Shown: piece by piece, positions 15,344-28,300 of the stretch
Numbering within the stretch: the stretch's first letter is position 1
How the letters are laid out: the number at the start of each line of letters is the position of its first letter
Notes under the pieces: model-generated
Seen by the model: only the letters and a program-made list of their open reading frames with translations
Told to the model about the DNA's origin: nothing
The model's database searches: none
Program-made: the position numbers and the translations under genes
Source of the DNA: Channallabes apus
Taxonomy: Eukaryota > Chordata > Actinopteri > Siluriformes > Clariidae
Direction of reading: 5' to 3'
Assembly (NCBI GenBank): GCA_030522415.1
Contig: CM060113.1
Span: 13,814,157 to 13,878,156, forward strand
DNA: 64,000 nucleotides

Positions 15344-16679
15344 CCAGTAAAGATTTCATTATTAAACTACGTACCTCCTAAGTACTATAAAATATGTACA
15401 CAAATAGTTTTTAACATTATAGTTTTGCTAATTTAGCATTCTTCTGATTGCAGATTTGACTTTATTTATTGACATAATAACTTTGAATAAATAAAACATG
15501 TGCTTTCCAAAACTGTAACTGTGGCTTTCCAAGATCTGCAGACCCATAGGTATTCCCAACACAAAATCAAACAATGTTCATCACTGACTCTTTATCCTTA
15601 ATGAATATTAAACGATAATGAGAAAAAAATTCACCTTTCTACATAAAACATGAAGAAATCTAATGACATTTTGCTTGATGAATAAAAATGAGATTAGACA
15701 AAAGCGAAAGTTTGTGTGCTCATTTTGCACAGATGATAATACAAAGCCCATAAAGGCATGCTGCATGCTAAACACTGGGCCAGGTGGAGGACGGGGAATG
15801 GCAAGAGGATGCCGCTGTACAGTAGTTGTGTGCATTAGCTAATCACCTAACAGATCTCTGTATGCTAATGTTAAAGCTTTGTGTTTCGGGGGAAATGCTG
15901 TCAGGCTTCTAACTTGTCCACATTTTCTGTATTGTATATCCTGTCGGGATGATTTCTATGTTCGTTTTATGTGAACGCAGTTTAATGAATTTTATTACAA
16001 TCCGAAATATATCTGTTATAATGGACGCTTGGGGTTGTTATTATGTATGCATTGTGTGAAACACCAGCTAGAGGGGCCTTCGGGCTCTGTTTGACATGGG
16101 TGCCGAGCGCATAAACCTGCAGGCCTATCCATCAGCCAGTGGCTTTGCTGGCAGATTGAGGTCATGGTGAATTATGACAGGAGCTGGGAGGTAATCACTC
16201 ATTTGGCCCAGCTAAAATGCTGCTGCATGCCTGGGCTTTGTCGACCTCGACTGCTTGCCTTCTCCTCTCAAGACACTAGTTAACCAGCTGCATAGCAGAT
16301 GCTCTGATTGGCTGATGACAGATATTCACTACAGATACAGACCGGTGACCTTGCACAATGTGTATCATCATACAGTACCATCACATGTGGGCTAAGAATT
16401 GCTACACATTACACGATGAACCTACGATCATAACTAGTGGCAAAAGAACAACAGAACTATGTCTTTTTAATTTTAGCAATCAGTAGGTGTGGAAAATGAT
16501 TGTCTTTTTGGCTTACCACTAATCCCTGAAAATCAATGCAGAGCAGCTGCATACACTCTCCGAAAACAGGGAACTAAAATAAGTAATGTTTCCATGATGC
16601 TGAGGTGGTACCCTCACAAGAACAGATGTGTTTTTTTTTTACTTAGTAAGGTGCATGCTTCAAAAGTAGCACTTTGCCT

Positions 16680-16821
16680 TAGTAGTTGCCTCACACTGTT
16701 GCCTCACAACTCCAGAGTTAGGGGTTCGAATCTCATCTCCCGTTTCATCTGGGTACTCCGGTTTCCCTTACAATCCAAAGGTATCCATTGTAGGCAGATT
16801 TGCAATTCCAATTTGCCCATA

Positions 16822-16866
<45 letters not shown>

Positions 16867-16890
16867 TGTGTGCCTGAAGTTTGCAAGAAG
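16680..16890 (+). mobile_element. Decayed SINE of the main family
   Basis: Plus-strand order TTGCCTCACA, GGGGTTCGAATCTC (B box), GGGTACTCCGGTTTCC, AATTTGCCCATAGTCTGTG, then a (TG)n. The 3' part is lost. Confidence 0.65.
16822..16872. repeat. (TG)n microsatellite
   Basis: About 24 TG units with one TA interruption; it grew from the TG tract inside the SINE remnant. Confidence 0.95.
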
Positions 16891-17238
16891 TTTGAGGTCC
16901 ACAGCAATGTAAATCTCCTTTACAGCATTGCTCACGATGGCGGCTTGAGTGTATGCATGGATGGAGTGTGCTTCAAAGTACTTTTAAAAGCTAATTAAAG
17001 GTACAAGAGTCAGCCTTCAGGTTTAATTATTTACCTTCAATCACTTATAAAGGTAAACTGTACTCACATTACCATGAAATAGACAGACATCAAAGTTACC
17101 CTTGAAGCTTCCACTCCACTCACAGGGCAAGTTGAACTGAGCGAAAACCGGCGCTGACAGCAAACCCCTTGTCTCAGAAAAGTGTCAGGAGCTCCTGTCT
17201 CTATAAGCTTCTCTCCAGTGTCCACTGGCTGCTTCACC

Positions 17239-17259
17239 CGCACACACACACACACACAC
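17239..17259. repeat. (CA)n microsatellite
   Basis: About ten CA units. Confidence 0.9.
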
Positions 17260-17278
17260 TAGCACATTTGCACTCTCA

Positions 17279-17500
17279 CTAGTGATTATGGCATTTTAGC
17301 CTTGCAGTGCTCTGTGCTTGTTCCTCTAAGTCACCTCCCCAGTGTGGAGGCAAAATCCCTGAAGTCTCTCTGACTGCCATGGATGACTGGGATCCCACAG
17401 CGGAATCATCTCTTGTTCTGCCCGATGTGCCATTATCATCACGATTTTCTCGCTCTTGCAATCCAGGTTTACTGCAAGGCTTTTTCACTGGTGATGCCAT
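17279..17500 (-). other. Unassigned 73-codon open frame with good start context
   Basis: A minus-strand frame begins MASPVKKPCSKPGLQERENR and is charged and polar, with no domain I know. The start context AAAATGG has the favoured A at -3 and G at +4, and a TTAAATAAAAGG A/T-rich box lies about 45 bp upstream. It may be a decayed mobile-element ORF or chance. Confidence 0.2.
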
Positions 17501-18289
17501 TTTAACAATGCCTCCTGCTTATTCACCAGCTCCTCTTCCTTTTATTTAAGAGGCCAAGTACGGAAGCGGTGGGGATGTAGACCATTCATCCAGAACGAAT
17601 ACATCTCTGTCTGTCTTGGCTCCTACCTTTGACTCGCGATCCTGTCTCCATAGTTACGACATATATGGAAAAAACTTATGCTAGGTGCAGTCAAGCAGCT
17701 ACCTGCTTCAGTGTTATGTAAATGTTTTTTTTTTCTGAGACAGCAGCACAGAGGATCCTATTATGCAGCAATTTGTCTCCAGGGCCAAGCATGATTTCTG
17801 TAATGGCACAAACTTCCTACCTATAGATTAGCCTGTAGAATAGCTGTAAATCGATTCCTTTGCAGTCGCAAAGGGCAAACACTGCACTCCACATTCCTGT
17901 CCTCAAGCAACAGCAATCCCAGGAGTTATAATAGAATAAAACGCACTGGTCGGTCGTCCTCACAGTGTGTAAAATGTACCAGGGGATTATAATTCCTGAT
18001 GCTGTTTTACCATGTTAGCGTATTGGATCATAAACAATGGGGTATGACATGAGATGCCATCACCTGGGCCATTACACTACTGAATCACACCTCTGAGCGC
18101 ATTTTGCCCCCCATCCTATACTGCATCTTTGCATATAAACGAAGCAAATTACCATAATTAAGGCCCCGCTTTCGGTTATACTGTTTAACTTGCTTACTTC
18201 ATTCACTTGCATCCCCTTATTTTATCTAGAAGATCCTAAGCAAAGTCACTCACTGCCTTCTTTAATACGTTTATTCACTGTTTATTCAT

Positions 18290-19132
18290 TAGAGATGAGG
18301 GAAAAAAATCGATTCAGTCACAAATTGCGATTCTTTTGTGTGGCGATTGATGAATCACCACACTGACTACAGAATCGATTTTTCAAAACCAATTTTTTCA
18401 CATTTATAGAACAGAAGTGATCCGGTAGATCGGTCAGAATTGGCTTGTTTACAGTTTGATTGGTCACGACTGATGATCAGCCGATCGGTCTCAGATATAA
18501 ACGATTCTGTACCGAGCACAGAAGCTTCCAAGTGGTGCAACAGAAATGCATTATAACGCGTTACACTTTCAAAAACTGCACCTGTTAAAAGTCTCTAATC
18601 CGCCTTTTCCTCCACTCTGTAAGCAAATTCGTCTCAAACCTACTTATTACACACAATTACATCAGTTTCAAAACACTGCATGCGCAATTTATTCAATAAT
18701 CCTGTGCGTTAGAAGCCACAGCGCCTGCGTGCTCCCAGCCGCTAAATGCTCACTTTGCAGGCAATTGAGGCGCCGTTTCTTTATAATTCTGCAGGTGGTA
18801 CACTTTGAACTATTAACAAATTTTGAGTCCGTGTGGTAGGAGTGAATTATTTGCTAAGTTTGTTTAGAAATAATAGATCGGTGCTGTTTAGTTAAATGAT
18901 AAAATATTGTATTTTGTATTGTTTAAATGCTGTCCTTGGTTTTAAAGTGAGACTACGGTACATTTAATTACTCATTAAACTTTAAAAAAGTTTTTAAATT
19001 CTGGGGAAAATGTAATATTTAATCAAGATATTTATAAAATCGTGATACTTATAGGATTGCAATTTTGATTGAATCGAGACCTGAGATCGTGATAATATCG
19101 AATCGGGAGGTGACTTGTGATTCCCATCCCTG
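18290..19132. mobile_element. hAT-like non-autonomous element, about 843 bp
   Basis: The left end (T)AGAGATGAGGGAA and the inverse of the right end CAGGGATGGGAATCAC are similar terminal repeats. The flanking octamers TTATTCAT and TTCTTCTT agree at 6 of 8 positions. Inside, ATCGAT-rich subterminal tracts occur at both ends (AATCGATTTTTC, AATCGAGACC). There is no transposase. Confidence 0.7.
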
Positions 19133-19322
19133 TTCTTCTTACAATTGCTCTCAGCAATGTACAATAAAAATTATACACTGATTATGAGCTACAGTATCAG
19201 ACTGCAGTGGAGCAGTGCATGAAAATATTGCAGGTATGCTTAAGAGCTTCAGTCATTATTCATATCAAACATCAAAATGATGAGGACAGTGACTCTGACC
19301 ATGGCTGATCTCATTGGATTTT

Positions 19323-19345
19323 TAACAAACCCCCCCCCCCCCCAA
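19323..19345. repeat. Poly-C run
   Basis: C-run of about 13 followed by A-rich DNA. Confidence 0.85.
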
Positions 19346-19794
19346 AAAATAAAAAAAAGTGATTGATGGTTCTGCAGGCAAAAGTACCTAAGTGAGTGCT
19401 TCAGGACGTACAGAATGACTATGGTTAGTTAAATAACTACTCTTTACACTCGTGGTGAGCAGAAAAAACATCTCATGCACAACTCATCAAACTTTGAATC
19501 GGATAGACTACAATAACAGAAGAGCACATGGGGTTCCAGTTTTGTCAGCCAAACACAGGAATCTAAGGGGCACATGTTCACCAAAACGTGCCACATGATT
19601 ATATGCCTGATTATATAATATGTCTGCAGTATATTATGTGTGCATTCTAATCCTTACCCTATAACTTCCTCATGCATAGTCACAACTACTGTTTTGCTGA
19701 AACCAACAGATAAGAAAAACCTGTTTGAAATGTTAACACAAACTTTCAAGCGAAGGGTGTAAGTTATAGGAACTAACACATGAGCATCTGGTGG

Positions 19795-19905
19795 CACAGC
19801 AGGTAGTGTGGGTGACTCACAGCCGCTGAGCTCAGGATTCAATGCTGAACTCTAGTTACTGTACCGTATGCGTTTGCATGCTCACCCAGGTAAATAATGC
19901 ACAAG
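19795..19905 (+). mobile_element. 5' half of a decayed main-family SINE
   Basis: GGTGGCACAGCAGGTAGTGT, GACTCACAGC, GATTCAATGCTGA and GTTTGCATGCTCACCC follow the order of the SINE head. Confidence 0.6.
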
Positions 19906-20487
19906 AACTCCTCTTTACGCGACTCAAAACCTGGTTGACGAGGAGCAACGGCCAGAGGCTAAGGCGGAACAGTGAGCGATGAAGAGAAACAGCACAAATA
20001 AAGCTTTATCCACCAACCATGGAGGATGGATGACTAAGAATGATCCAATCGACAGCATCTGAGCTGCAGGATCGATGCCTCTCTCAGACGGGACAAGCGC
20101 AATATCTTCCGCTAATCATGGCACGGCCTCCCGCAGTCGAGTGCTCAGCAGACACATCACCTCCACTCTGCCCACACTGCTGTAGTATACTAATCTTACA
20201 ACATACCTCCAGTTCAATCGCTTGCTCTTTTCACTTCATGTCTATCTTAAACCTCTTTCTTTTTAACGTACTGTGCTCCCCTAAGATGTGCTGCTTTCTG
20301 ACACTCCCTACATCTTACTACTGTTCTACTACTACTGTAATACAACAACAACAACCACTACTGCTGCTACTTATTACATTTCCCAGAATGCAATGGTCAA
20401 CAAACAAGGCAACTGAGAATGCAAACTCCCAGAAAGTAATCTCCAACTCATCTGACTACTGATTCCTAACACCTGGAATCACCCAAC

Positions 20488-20490
<3 letters not shown>

Positions 20491-20543
<53 letters not shown>
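20491..20543. repeat. (CA)n microsatellite
   Basis: About 26 uninterrupted CA units. Confidence 0.97.
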
Positions 20544-20545
<2 letters not shown>

Positions 20546-20595
20546 AACCTCAAATGCACACACTCGCTGGAAGGTCTATGCTGTCTGTAAAGGTA

Positions 20596-20899
20596 TATCT
20601 GCTTCTATACCAATTATCCTGGTCACAGGGCACATGGAGCGTATCTGAGGAGCCTTTGGACACAAGGCGTGGTACACCCTGGACAAGGTGCTCATCCATT
20701 GAAGGCACACACAACAGACAATTTTAATTAGTCAATTAGCCTGTCTTTAGACAGTGGGGGGAAACCAGAGCACCCAGAGAACACTTACAGTATCAAGCAC
20801 TCCAAACTCCACACACACAGACCTGAGATGGGAATCGAACCCTTGTACATGGAATTGCAAGGCCATAATGCCAACCACTATGCCAATGTGCAACCTATG
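20596..20899 (-). mobile_element. Decayed main-family SINE
   Basis: Plus-strand order CTTCTATACC, GGTACACCCTGGACAAGGTG, AATTAGTCAATTAGCCTG, GACAGTGGGGGGAAACC, GGGAATCGAACCC, GCCAACCACTATGCC matches the minus-strand SINE, with many substitutions. Confidence 0.75.
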
Positions 20900-21311
20900 T
20901 GTTTTCCTGTTTTGATATTCCAGTTCGATTTTGTTTCTGGTTTCCCATGTTAATCCTATCTCGCCCTGACTCATCTTGTTTGAATGAGGGCATGAATCAG
21001 CTACACATCTATGAAAGCTACTGTACTATAAATGATGAAAAATCCCAAAGCTAACCTTAGGCCACCTTGAACATACATGCTTTAATAAGGTTTTTAAAAT
21101 AGTGAACGCAATCTTTTCTTATGCTGCGTGAAAAATGTTTGAAAATCATCTACCGCACTTGGAACTGTGAATGATGTGCATGCGATGGCTATAGTGCTGC
21201 AGGATATCTTTCTCAATGCCTTGGTTTCACTGTATTTATTTCTCTCTCTCCTTCTATTTCGACCGTTTTGCCCTCTCTGCATTGCCAGACCTACATACAG
21301 AATACATTGTG

Positions 21312-21313
<2 letters not shown>

Positions 21314-21370
<57 letters not shown>
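21314..21370. repeat. (TA)n followed by poly-T
   Basis: About 19 TA units then about 18 T. Confidence 0.95.
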
Positions 21371-22741
21371 CACTTCACAGCATAAAGTAAACATCACTAA
21401 CATCCTGTTTGCTCCCACTTTCTCACTGCGCTGTGAAAAAGAACAACACCACACACACAGTCACACATCACCCAACGCAACCAACAAGACGCCCAGTGAG
21501 CTGTAACTCGTGTCGATTCGGAGACGTGAGGAATAATGAGTTATTATTGTGTTATCGCTGTTTATCTCAGTGCCATGTCGGCGTAAGCCTCTCCACTAAT
21601 CTCATTAGATTCAACACCCGGTAAAGTGTTTTTCTGATTCCTCGTCCGTGCACTTTGCAGCCGAACGGGTTCGCTCTGGTGCGTCAAGTATAAACGATTC
21701 CCTCCATTTACATGCCATTTACGAGAGGAATATTTTTTTTGGGGGGAAAAAACACAATCCGAAAAAAAAAAAAAATCCACCATCACCAACAACAAAATAA
21801 CAACCTCCCACTGAGCCAGGCTGACTAAAGCCAAGGGTGTGCTATTTTTGGAATTACAGAGCCCACCATGGGAAGCTCACTCGGGGAGAAAGAGGTAATT
21901 TGGAACACTTTGAAAAGCATGAAAAATGTAATATTTCTAATCAGATTTACGTAAAGGGGATTTACTGTGTAGCCATACACAATTCACTTATATTCCTGGC
22001 TCCACTTTGACTCTGACAGCCAGCCCGCGTGGCCGAGATGCAATTTCAGCTGCCAGGGAGCTTGTGCGGGTAAGGCAGTTAAATTTGTGATAAAAATCAG
22101 CAGAAGCTGACCCTTAGGGGGTCTTCAAAGAACCTAGCACAAACCGTGGTGCTCCAGCATGCTGAGAGCAAGATATAGATAGAGGTGGAAAGATGGAGAG
22201 ACAGCGAACAAGACTACACTCCTAACAATTTCCAATGACATCATGGCAGGGAGATCTCAGGGTCGATTATAAGCAGAAAACGCTCGGTGTAGCTGAAAAA
22301 GCAAACAAACAATCCAGCACTAAGGTTTTAACAGCTCTGCCTCTGAGCTTTTACAGATTACTATCTCATTAGGTTTTAGAAATGCAGCCTAGCCAGTGTA
22401 AAAACATCATGCATGCACACAAACACACACACATATAAAAACCAAGACCCATAGACTAAAACACATCTCCAGGCAGACCAACGCCTACTCCTCCTCAATG
22501 AGAGGCAGGAAACTACCTTACGGCCATTTCAAAGTTATGCTCTCTTTCTCCTCGTTTCCATAGACTCTCCTCATTAAGCAGAAAATACAGCTCATGCTAT
22601 CTGTACAGCATTTACGCTCCTTCACAGCTTCTAATAGCGGTGCCAAAATGCACTCAAAATGCAAACTGAGAGAATGAGCAGAAAGAAATAACAGCTGATG
22701 GTTAAAACTACTTTTGGGGAATCGCATACACTCTATCAAGG

Positions 22742-22767
22742 CTTTTTTTTTTTTTTTTTTTTTTTTT
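22742..22767. repeat. Poly-T run
   Basis: About 26 T residues. Confidence 0.95.
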
Positions 22768-23394
22768 GGTCATCCTGTCTAATTTCTGTCTTGCTGATTT
22801 CAGAAACAGCAGATCAATATTGACATTTTGGTCATGTTTGAGCAAGCATTAACAGGTAAATGTTTGACTACGCGAGGCAGACGTCTCTCTTCGTGCGTCC
22901 TGTGACAGCCATGTCGGTCTGGGACATGGATGGGTCTGTCTGTGGCCAGTTCCAAGACCCTGGCCGGTGAGATAACAGGCTCTGCAGTAGAACAACACAT
23001 ATGCTCGCGCTAATTCAAACAGACACGCTGTGTAAACACGGCCCTAAAATAGTAGCCCACTGCCTTTTCACTTTTGAACACAATAAAGACTGAAATGGAA
23101 CCATGAAGGCAGAAATGTATTCCTACCGCATCACGACATAATCATGGTGTTTAAAGCAGCTGCGCTCCATTGTGGGAGTGTGTGACGTTGGAAATGTGTA
23201 TGCATGAGTGTGTGGGTATAAGTAAGACGAGCTGTATTCCTCTATTTTGACAGATCATGATTCCTCTTGGTTAGTCAGTCAGTCAGTGTGCATGAACTGT
23301 CTGATGAGCAGACTGGTTATTGTTAGTATTAGTCTAGATTTTGTTGATGAAAAATGACAGTGATTTAAGTAATCTAAAATGAAAAACATTTGGA

Positions 23395-23530
23395 AGTTGC
23401 TCAGAGATTAAGGCTCTAGGCTACCAATCAAAAGGTCACGAGTTTGCCTCTTAACTCCAGGGGTGATGTTTCATGGCTGACTGAGCCCAGCTTCAGCCCA
23501 GCTTCCTAACAATATGTGAAACTTCCCATA
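23395..23530 (+). mobile_element. tRNA-like SINE remnant, another family
   Basis: TTGCTCAGAGATTAAGGCTC (A-box-like) is followed by CAATCAAAAGGTCACGAGTT (B-box-like, decayed), 35 bp apart as in tRNA-derived SINE heads. Confidence 0.55.
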
Positions 23531-23936
23531 CACTTACTGTAAGTGCCTAGCACATCTTAACCGTTTCCCTTATACTATTGCCAGAGTTCCATCTTTGTCC
23601 TGTTTCCTAGTTCTCATACTGTATTTATGTCTCATTTTTATCCATTGAGAAAAATGATATCGCATTAGCTAGATTTTTTAGTACCAGTATTTAGTATTAT
23701 TTAGTTATTATTGAATTAGTACTTTTGTAAACTTACATATACATAAAATGGTAAAATCTGGCATTTAATTTACTTCCCTTAAAAATACACCATACACCTT
23801 TTGCAGAAAATAAAAACCGTTTCCCATATTCTAATAATACTCGTGTTTTGCAAGAGTAATGCTGTAAAATTTATGTGCGATTGGTGCAATACCACCACCC
23901 TAGTGGACTGGAGAGTGAATCAGAAGATTCTACATA

Positions 23937-24140
23937 CAGTAGGTTATCCTGTGTACCCCAGGAGACTACAGGCACAAGGCAGGGGAGACCCTGGACAGGG
24001 TGCCAATCCATAAATGAATGCTAATTAGCCTATCTGCATGTCTTTGACTGTGGGAGGAAACCCACCAAGCACAGGGAGAACATGCAAACTCGTGGAGGTG
24101 CGAGGCCACAGTGCTAACCACTACGCCACCTCGCCATCTG
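23937..24140 (-). mobile_element. Main-family SINE with internal deletion
   Basis: GGTTATCCTGTGTACCCCAG, the CCTGGACAGGGTGCCAATCC tract, AATTAGCCTATCTGCATGTC, ACCCACCAAGCACAGGGAGA and GTGCTAACCACTACGCCACC are present. The CA tract, one of the two CTCC-type core units and the B box are missing. Confidence 0.8.
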
Positions 24141-25516
24141 CGACATTTACACGTGTGACATTAACACAGTCAATTTACACGACACAAGCTACACAACATT
24201 TCTATGTTTTTAGACCCTTTTAGTAATTTTTCATATTTGTTTTAAAACTTGGAAGAAATATAACTGCTTAATTAAGACAGGTCAGACAACAAAAATTTAA
24301 ATCACAATGCCCACGAATCAAATGGCATCAAAACAAATCGACTGTCAAATTATGATTCACAGCTCAACCAGTCAGGCCCTGAGTTGAGTCAGTCCGATAC
24401 GCCATATCAATATCCTAATTACATACGCCAATCCAGTTCCCAGCCATAATACCCTCACCTCTGTAATTATAACACAACAGTTATTTACTCTGCATCATAT
24501 AAATCTTGTCATGTCAATCAGGACCGGGAAGGAAATTGTATGTTTGTGAACTGAGCTACATTCTCTGTGAATGGAAAGCAACAGTCATTCTTTTTGCACA
24601 AAATTCCATGGATGGATTTACATAATTGTATGAAGGGTAGCATTCTAGTTCTATTGTGCTTTAAATAAAAATGCAGTATTAAATGTTTCTTGCAGCGTTA
24701 ATGCATGGTAGTGAAATGGTTTAATACTTAGTGTGATATTTAAACCTGTTTCACATACACAGTGACGTTGGTAACTGAGGAGGCATGATATTCAGTAAGG
24801 GAAGTTTCTTACTACGCAATGATCCATTTGCTACAATGATCCTAGAGCCGAGTACAATAAGGAAAGACAATGCAATGTTCTGTAATGTTATTAAAATAAA
24901 CCTCAAACATGGCTGCTTTCAAACTTTGTATTTTGTGTACAATTTCATGTGCAGACCCTTCACAAGCAAAGCCATATGCATCCTCTTCATACGGCATATG
25001 GTGCCATGGATGAACCTGAATAGGTCTCACAGAAACACTGACCCCCTAACTATAAGCCCAGGATTCTGGCAGCCAATGGAAACTTGGCCTCGGTTACAAA
25101 GAGGCGACAACAATCTGGTCATGTTAGGATAATGGGCTAAACACCTTCAGAGTGTACAATAGCGTACTGTATAGTAGGTACTGTATAAGGGATATGACCT
25201 GATAAGGATATATTATTTAGAAAGAACAGATAATGCGCTTTAAACAATACCAAATACAGCTATGAATCAGAGGCACACTATTTATTTCAACAGGGCACAC
25301 GGGTGAGGCTAGAGGTGTACATCAGGATGCGGTGGACAGCAAAATACAAATAAGGTTGCATAAACAGGAGCAGACATGAAGCAAATAAGCCCCAGCTAAT
25401 GGTTAATGTTAATGCTGGTCATTAGTAACATCCTGCTCAGGGTCATGGTGGTTTAAACTAAGATAATAAAATGAAGTAGAACTGACTAAATTAATAAGAA
25501 AGTGTGGGCAGGAACA

Positions 25517-25547
<31 letters not shown>

Positions 25548-25565
25548 GTAATAATAATAATAATA
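25517..25565. repeat. (AAT)n microsatellite
   Basis: About 16 AAT units with one AGT interruption. Confidence 0.95.
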
Positions 25566-25894
25566 AACAGTTGTATGGCAAATCCCAGGGATTATAGTGT
25601 AAGAAACTGCCAGATAATGGCTTGTTTCAAGCAGCTTTATATACAAGTAAAAAAAAACAACAACTAATGACATTGACATTCTGTAGAAATTGATTATGGG
25701 TGTTTGTTTAAATGTCTCATACATAGTACTAATCTTTTCTCCTGCCATTCAGTCCAGTAGAGGGTGGTATTGCAAAAACTGCCCATAAATTCAAAAGAAG
25801 AAAAAAAAAGCAGAAAACTTGAAAATTCAATTACTGGCAATAGATGTAAGCATTTTGTATTTTCTGCAAAAGTTGTGATTTAAAAAAAAAAATT

Positions 25895-26270
25895 ATTCAT
25901 TCATTCATTCATTTTCTATACCGCTTAATCCTGTGTTCAGGGTCGCGGGGGACCTGGAGCCTATCCCAGGAGACTTCGGGCACTAGGCGGGGTACACCCT
26001 GGACAGGGTGCCAATCCATCGCAGGGCACACACACATACACACACACACCCAATCACACACTACGGGCAATTTAGGAACGCCAATTAGCCTAACCTGCAT
26101 GTCTTTGGACTGTGGGAGGAAACCGGAGTACCCGGAGGAAACCCACCAAGCACGGGGAGAACATGCAAACTCCATGCACACAGAGATGGGAATCGAGCCT
26201 AGCCGGGGAATCGAACCCAGACCCTGGAGGTGCAAGGCAACAGTGCTAACCACTACACCACCGCGCCGCC
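25895..26270 (-). mobile_element. tRNA-derived SINE, full length
   Basis: Very close to the copy at 9813..10201 over its whole length, from the ATTC repeat (tail) to the CGCGCCGCC head. Flanks TTTAAA...AATTAT and TTTAAATTAAT are compatible with an A-rich target duplication. Confidence 0.93.
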
Positions 26271-27129
26271 TTTAAATTAATCAATTAAAGATTAAAAATC
26301 TTACTTTTCTAAGTTTAACAAAATAGATTAAATCATTTAATCGATTCTAAATATAAAACTGACCCACTGATTCAATTAGATGACTCGACTGACAAAATGT
26401 CTAACTCTTTATTGTACTGTTTATAACTCTAGACTGTACTGTTTATGGGAACAGACAGTGATATGGTTCATATTTAATAATAATAATAAAAAAAAGGAGG
26501 CCATGTCCACTTTGGGTTTTAAATCGGAATACAGATGGAGAAATAGCACTGATAAAGAAAGGGGCACTGCATTACACAACCGATATGAACGAATATAATT
26601 TGCACATAATTTGATTTGCCATTTCACTGCAATATTTTGCTTCATAGACACACAAATTGATGTATAATTCAGGGATGTGGACCTCAATGCATTAGTTATA
26701 TTTTATAATTTATCAGAATTTTCTATACTGTAGATATGGTCAAACCTTTCTGGCTTTTCAGGATAGAGAGATAAATGGGAGACTGTATGCCTCTAAAATC
26801 CAGTTTAGCCTCCCTGAAGTGATGATGTGTCAATTGCTGACATTTTCCGACACCTTAGGCAGGCGAGGTGGTGCCAGACTTCAACTCCTTCTGATTAAAT
26901 CAGCCGGGGCATATGAGAGGTTCAAATCTCAGACTCTAATTAACCTGCTTCTGTCCACAGTCACTGCAACCAGGCTACCAGTTAACCCTCAAACTGCCGA
27001 TAAGTACATGCACTTTAGCTGAAAGTCAAAGTCGGAAATTTCAGGGGCTCAAAAACCTCATTTTATCGGTTAAAATAAAAGATATGGGCTGTGATTTAAG
27101 CAATGTTCTTCCCTGGGTCAAAAATAGAT

Positions 27130-27910
27130 TCAATGTTTATATACAGTCCTTTTTGCCTGACCTCAAATAGGATCATAACAATGTCAAGACATTTCTGAAT
27201 GCTTCGAAGAAGGATTATTATGGTTGGGAGGCCACTGGAGACATTTTATTTAAAATGTCGGCATTCCTGATGGGCCTCAAAAGAGATGTGGCCAAGATTC
27301 AATGCAATCTTTGGCTTTGGAACAGCAGCCATCCCAAACCACACTACAACTGGCCACAGTAAACTTCGTTTGCTATGGGAAGGAACAACTTCAAGTGGAC
27401 ACCATTGGTGGATGCTTAAAAGGTGCTAAAGCCAGTACTGCACATCCAATTAAGCCTTATGAAACAATTTGTCAGTGCTCTGGATGAGGACACGACAGCC
27501 TTCAAGTACCTTGAAGACATTCTTACTAAGCTGTCTGAGGCAAAAGTCATATCCCATGTCTTTGTCAGACCACGGATAAAGAAGATTCTGGACTGCATGA
27601 AGTTCCCCAAAAAGCTCACTAGGAAGGAGAAAGCAGCTTGGACCGTTTTTTTCCCCCACAGTGGTTGAGGACTTCCTGGGCAATAACAAAGCAAAAAACC
27701 TACAATATACTGTAAGCATCTTGTTGAGACTCTGATAAAGACCTAGAGAAGAGTGGGCTGAAGGATGTCTATTAAAGTCCATATTCTTGATGCTTATTTT
27801 GATAAATTCAAGGAGAACACTGAGAGCGTACTTTATTCTACTCTCAGGAGCAAAGTGAGTACTTCAACCTGGACACACAGGACAATACCAAGGACAATAT
27901 AATTAGAACA
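27130..27910 (+). pseudogene. Decayed mobile-element ORF (LMKQFV-type protein)
   Basis: One plus-strand frame (27423..27668) reads LHIQLSLMKQFVSALDEDTT, FKYLEDILTKLSEAKVISHV and FVRPRIKKILDC. I recognise this pattern from uncharacterised proteins, repeated in fish and arthropod genomes, with a core like LHIKLGLMKQFV and a downstream EQGERFHQD. A matching YSQEQSEYFNLDTQD tract follows in another frame near 27840. At least one frameshift and a stop at 27666 break it. The function of the family is unknown to me; its copy number suggests a transposon. Confidence 0.6.
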
Positions 27911-27960
27911 AGTTGAGAGACCATATTCAGATGTTGCTTCATGAAACTGATTTAAAATAT

Positions 27961-28300
27961 TCATTCATTCATCTTCTATACCGCTTTATTCTGTATTAGG
28001 GTCGCGGGGACCTGGAGCCTATCCCAGGAGACTCTGGGCACAAGGCAGGGTACACCCTGGACAGCGTGGCAATCCATTGCAGAGCACACACACACACACA
28101 CACACACCAATTGAACGCCAATTGGCCTAATCTGCATGTCTTTGGACTGTGGGAGGAAACCGGAGTACCCGGAGGAAACCCACCAAGCACGGGGAGAACA
28201 TGCAAACTCCATGCACACAGAGACGGGAATCGAGCCTGGCAGGGAATCGAACCCGGACCCTGGAGGTGCAAGCGCTAACCACTACGCCACCGCGCCGCCA
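27961..28300 (-). mobile_element. tRNA-derived SINE, full length, with 11-bp target duplication
   Basis: Same family as 9813..10201, with a 3' TGAA tail and the CGCGCCGCC head. ATTTAAAATAT at 27950..27960 recurs at 28301..28311. It is slightly shorter, with small internal losses near the CA tract and B box. Confidence 0.93.

Larger units (their letters stand above)
20900..23390. other. Intron sequence with microsatellites only
   Basis: Contains (TA)n at 21314..21352 followed by poly-T to 21370 and a poly-T at 22742..22767. No other recognised feature; open frames here are short and low-complexity. Confidence 0.5.

Noticed and set aside
26819..27022. Possible tRNA-like SINE (GGTTCAAATCTC word at 26920)
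   Set aside because: Only a B-box-like word is present; no A box or tail at the right distance.
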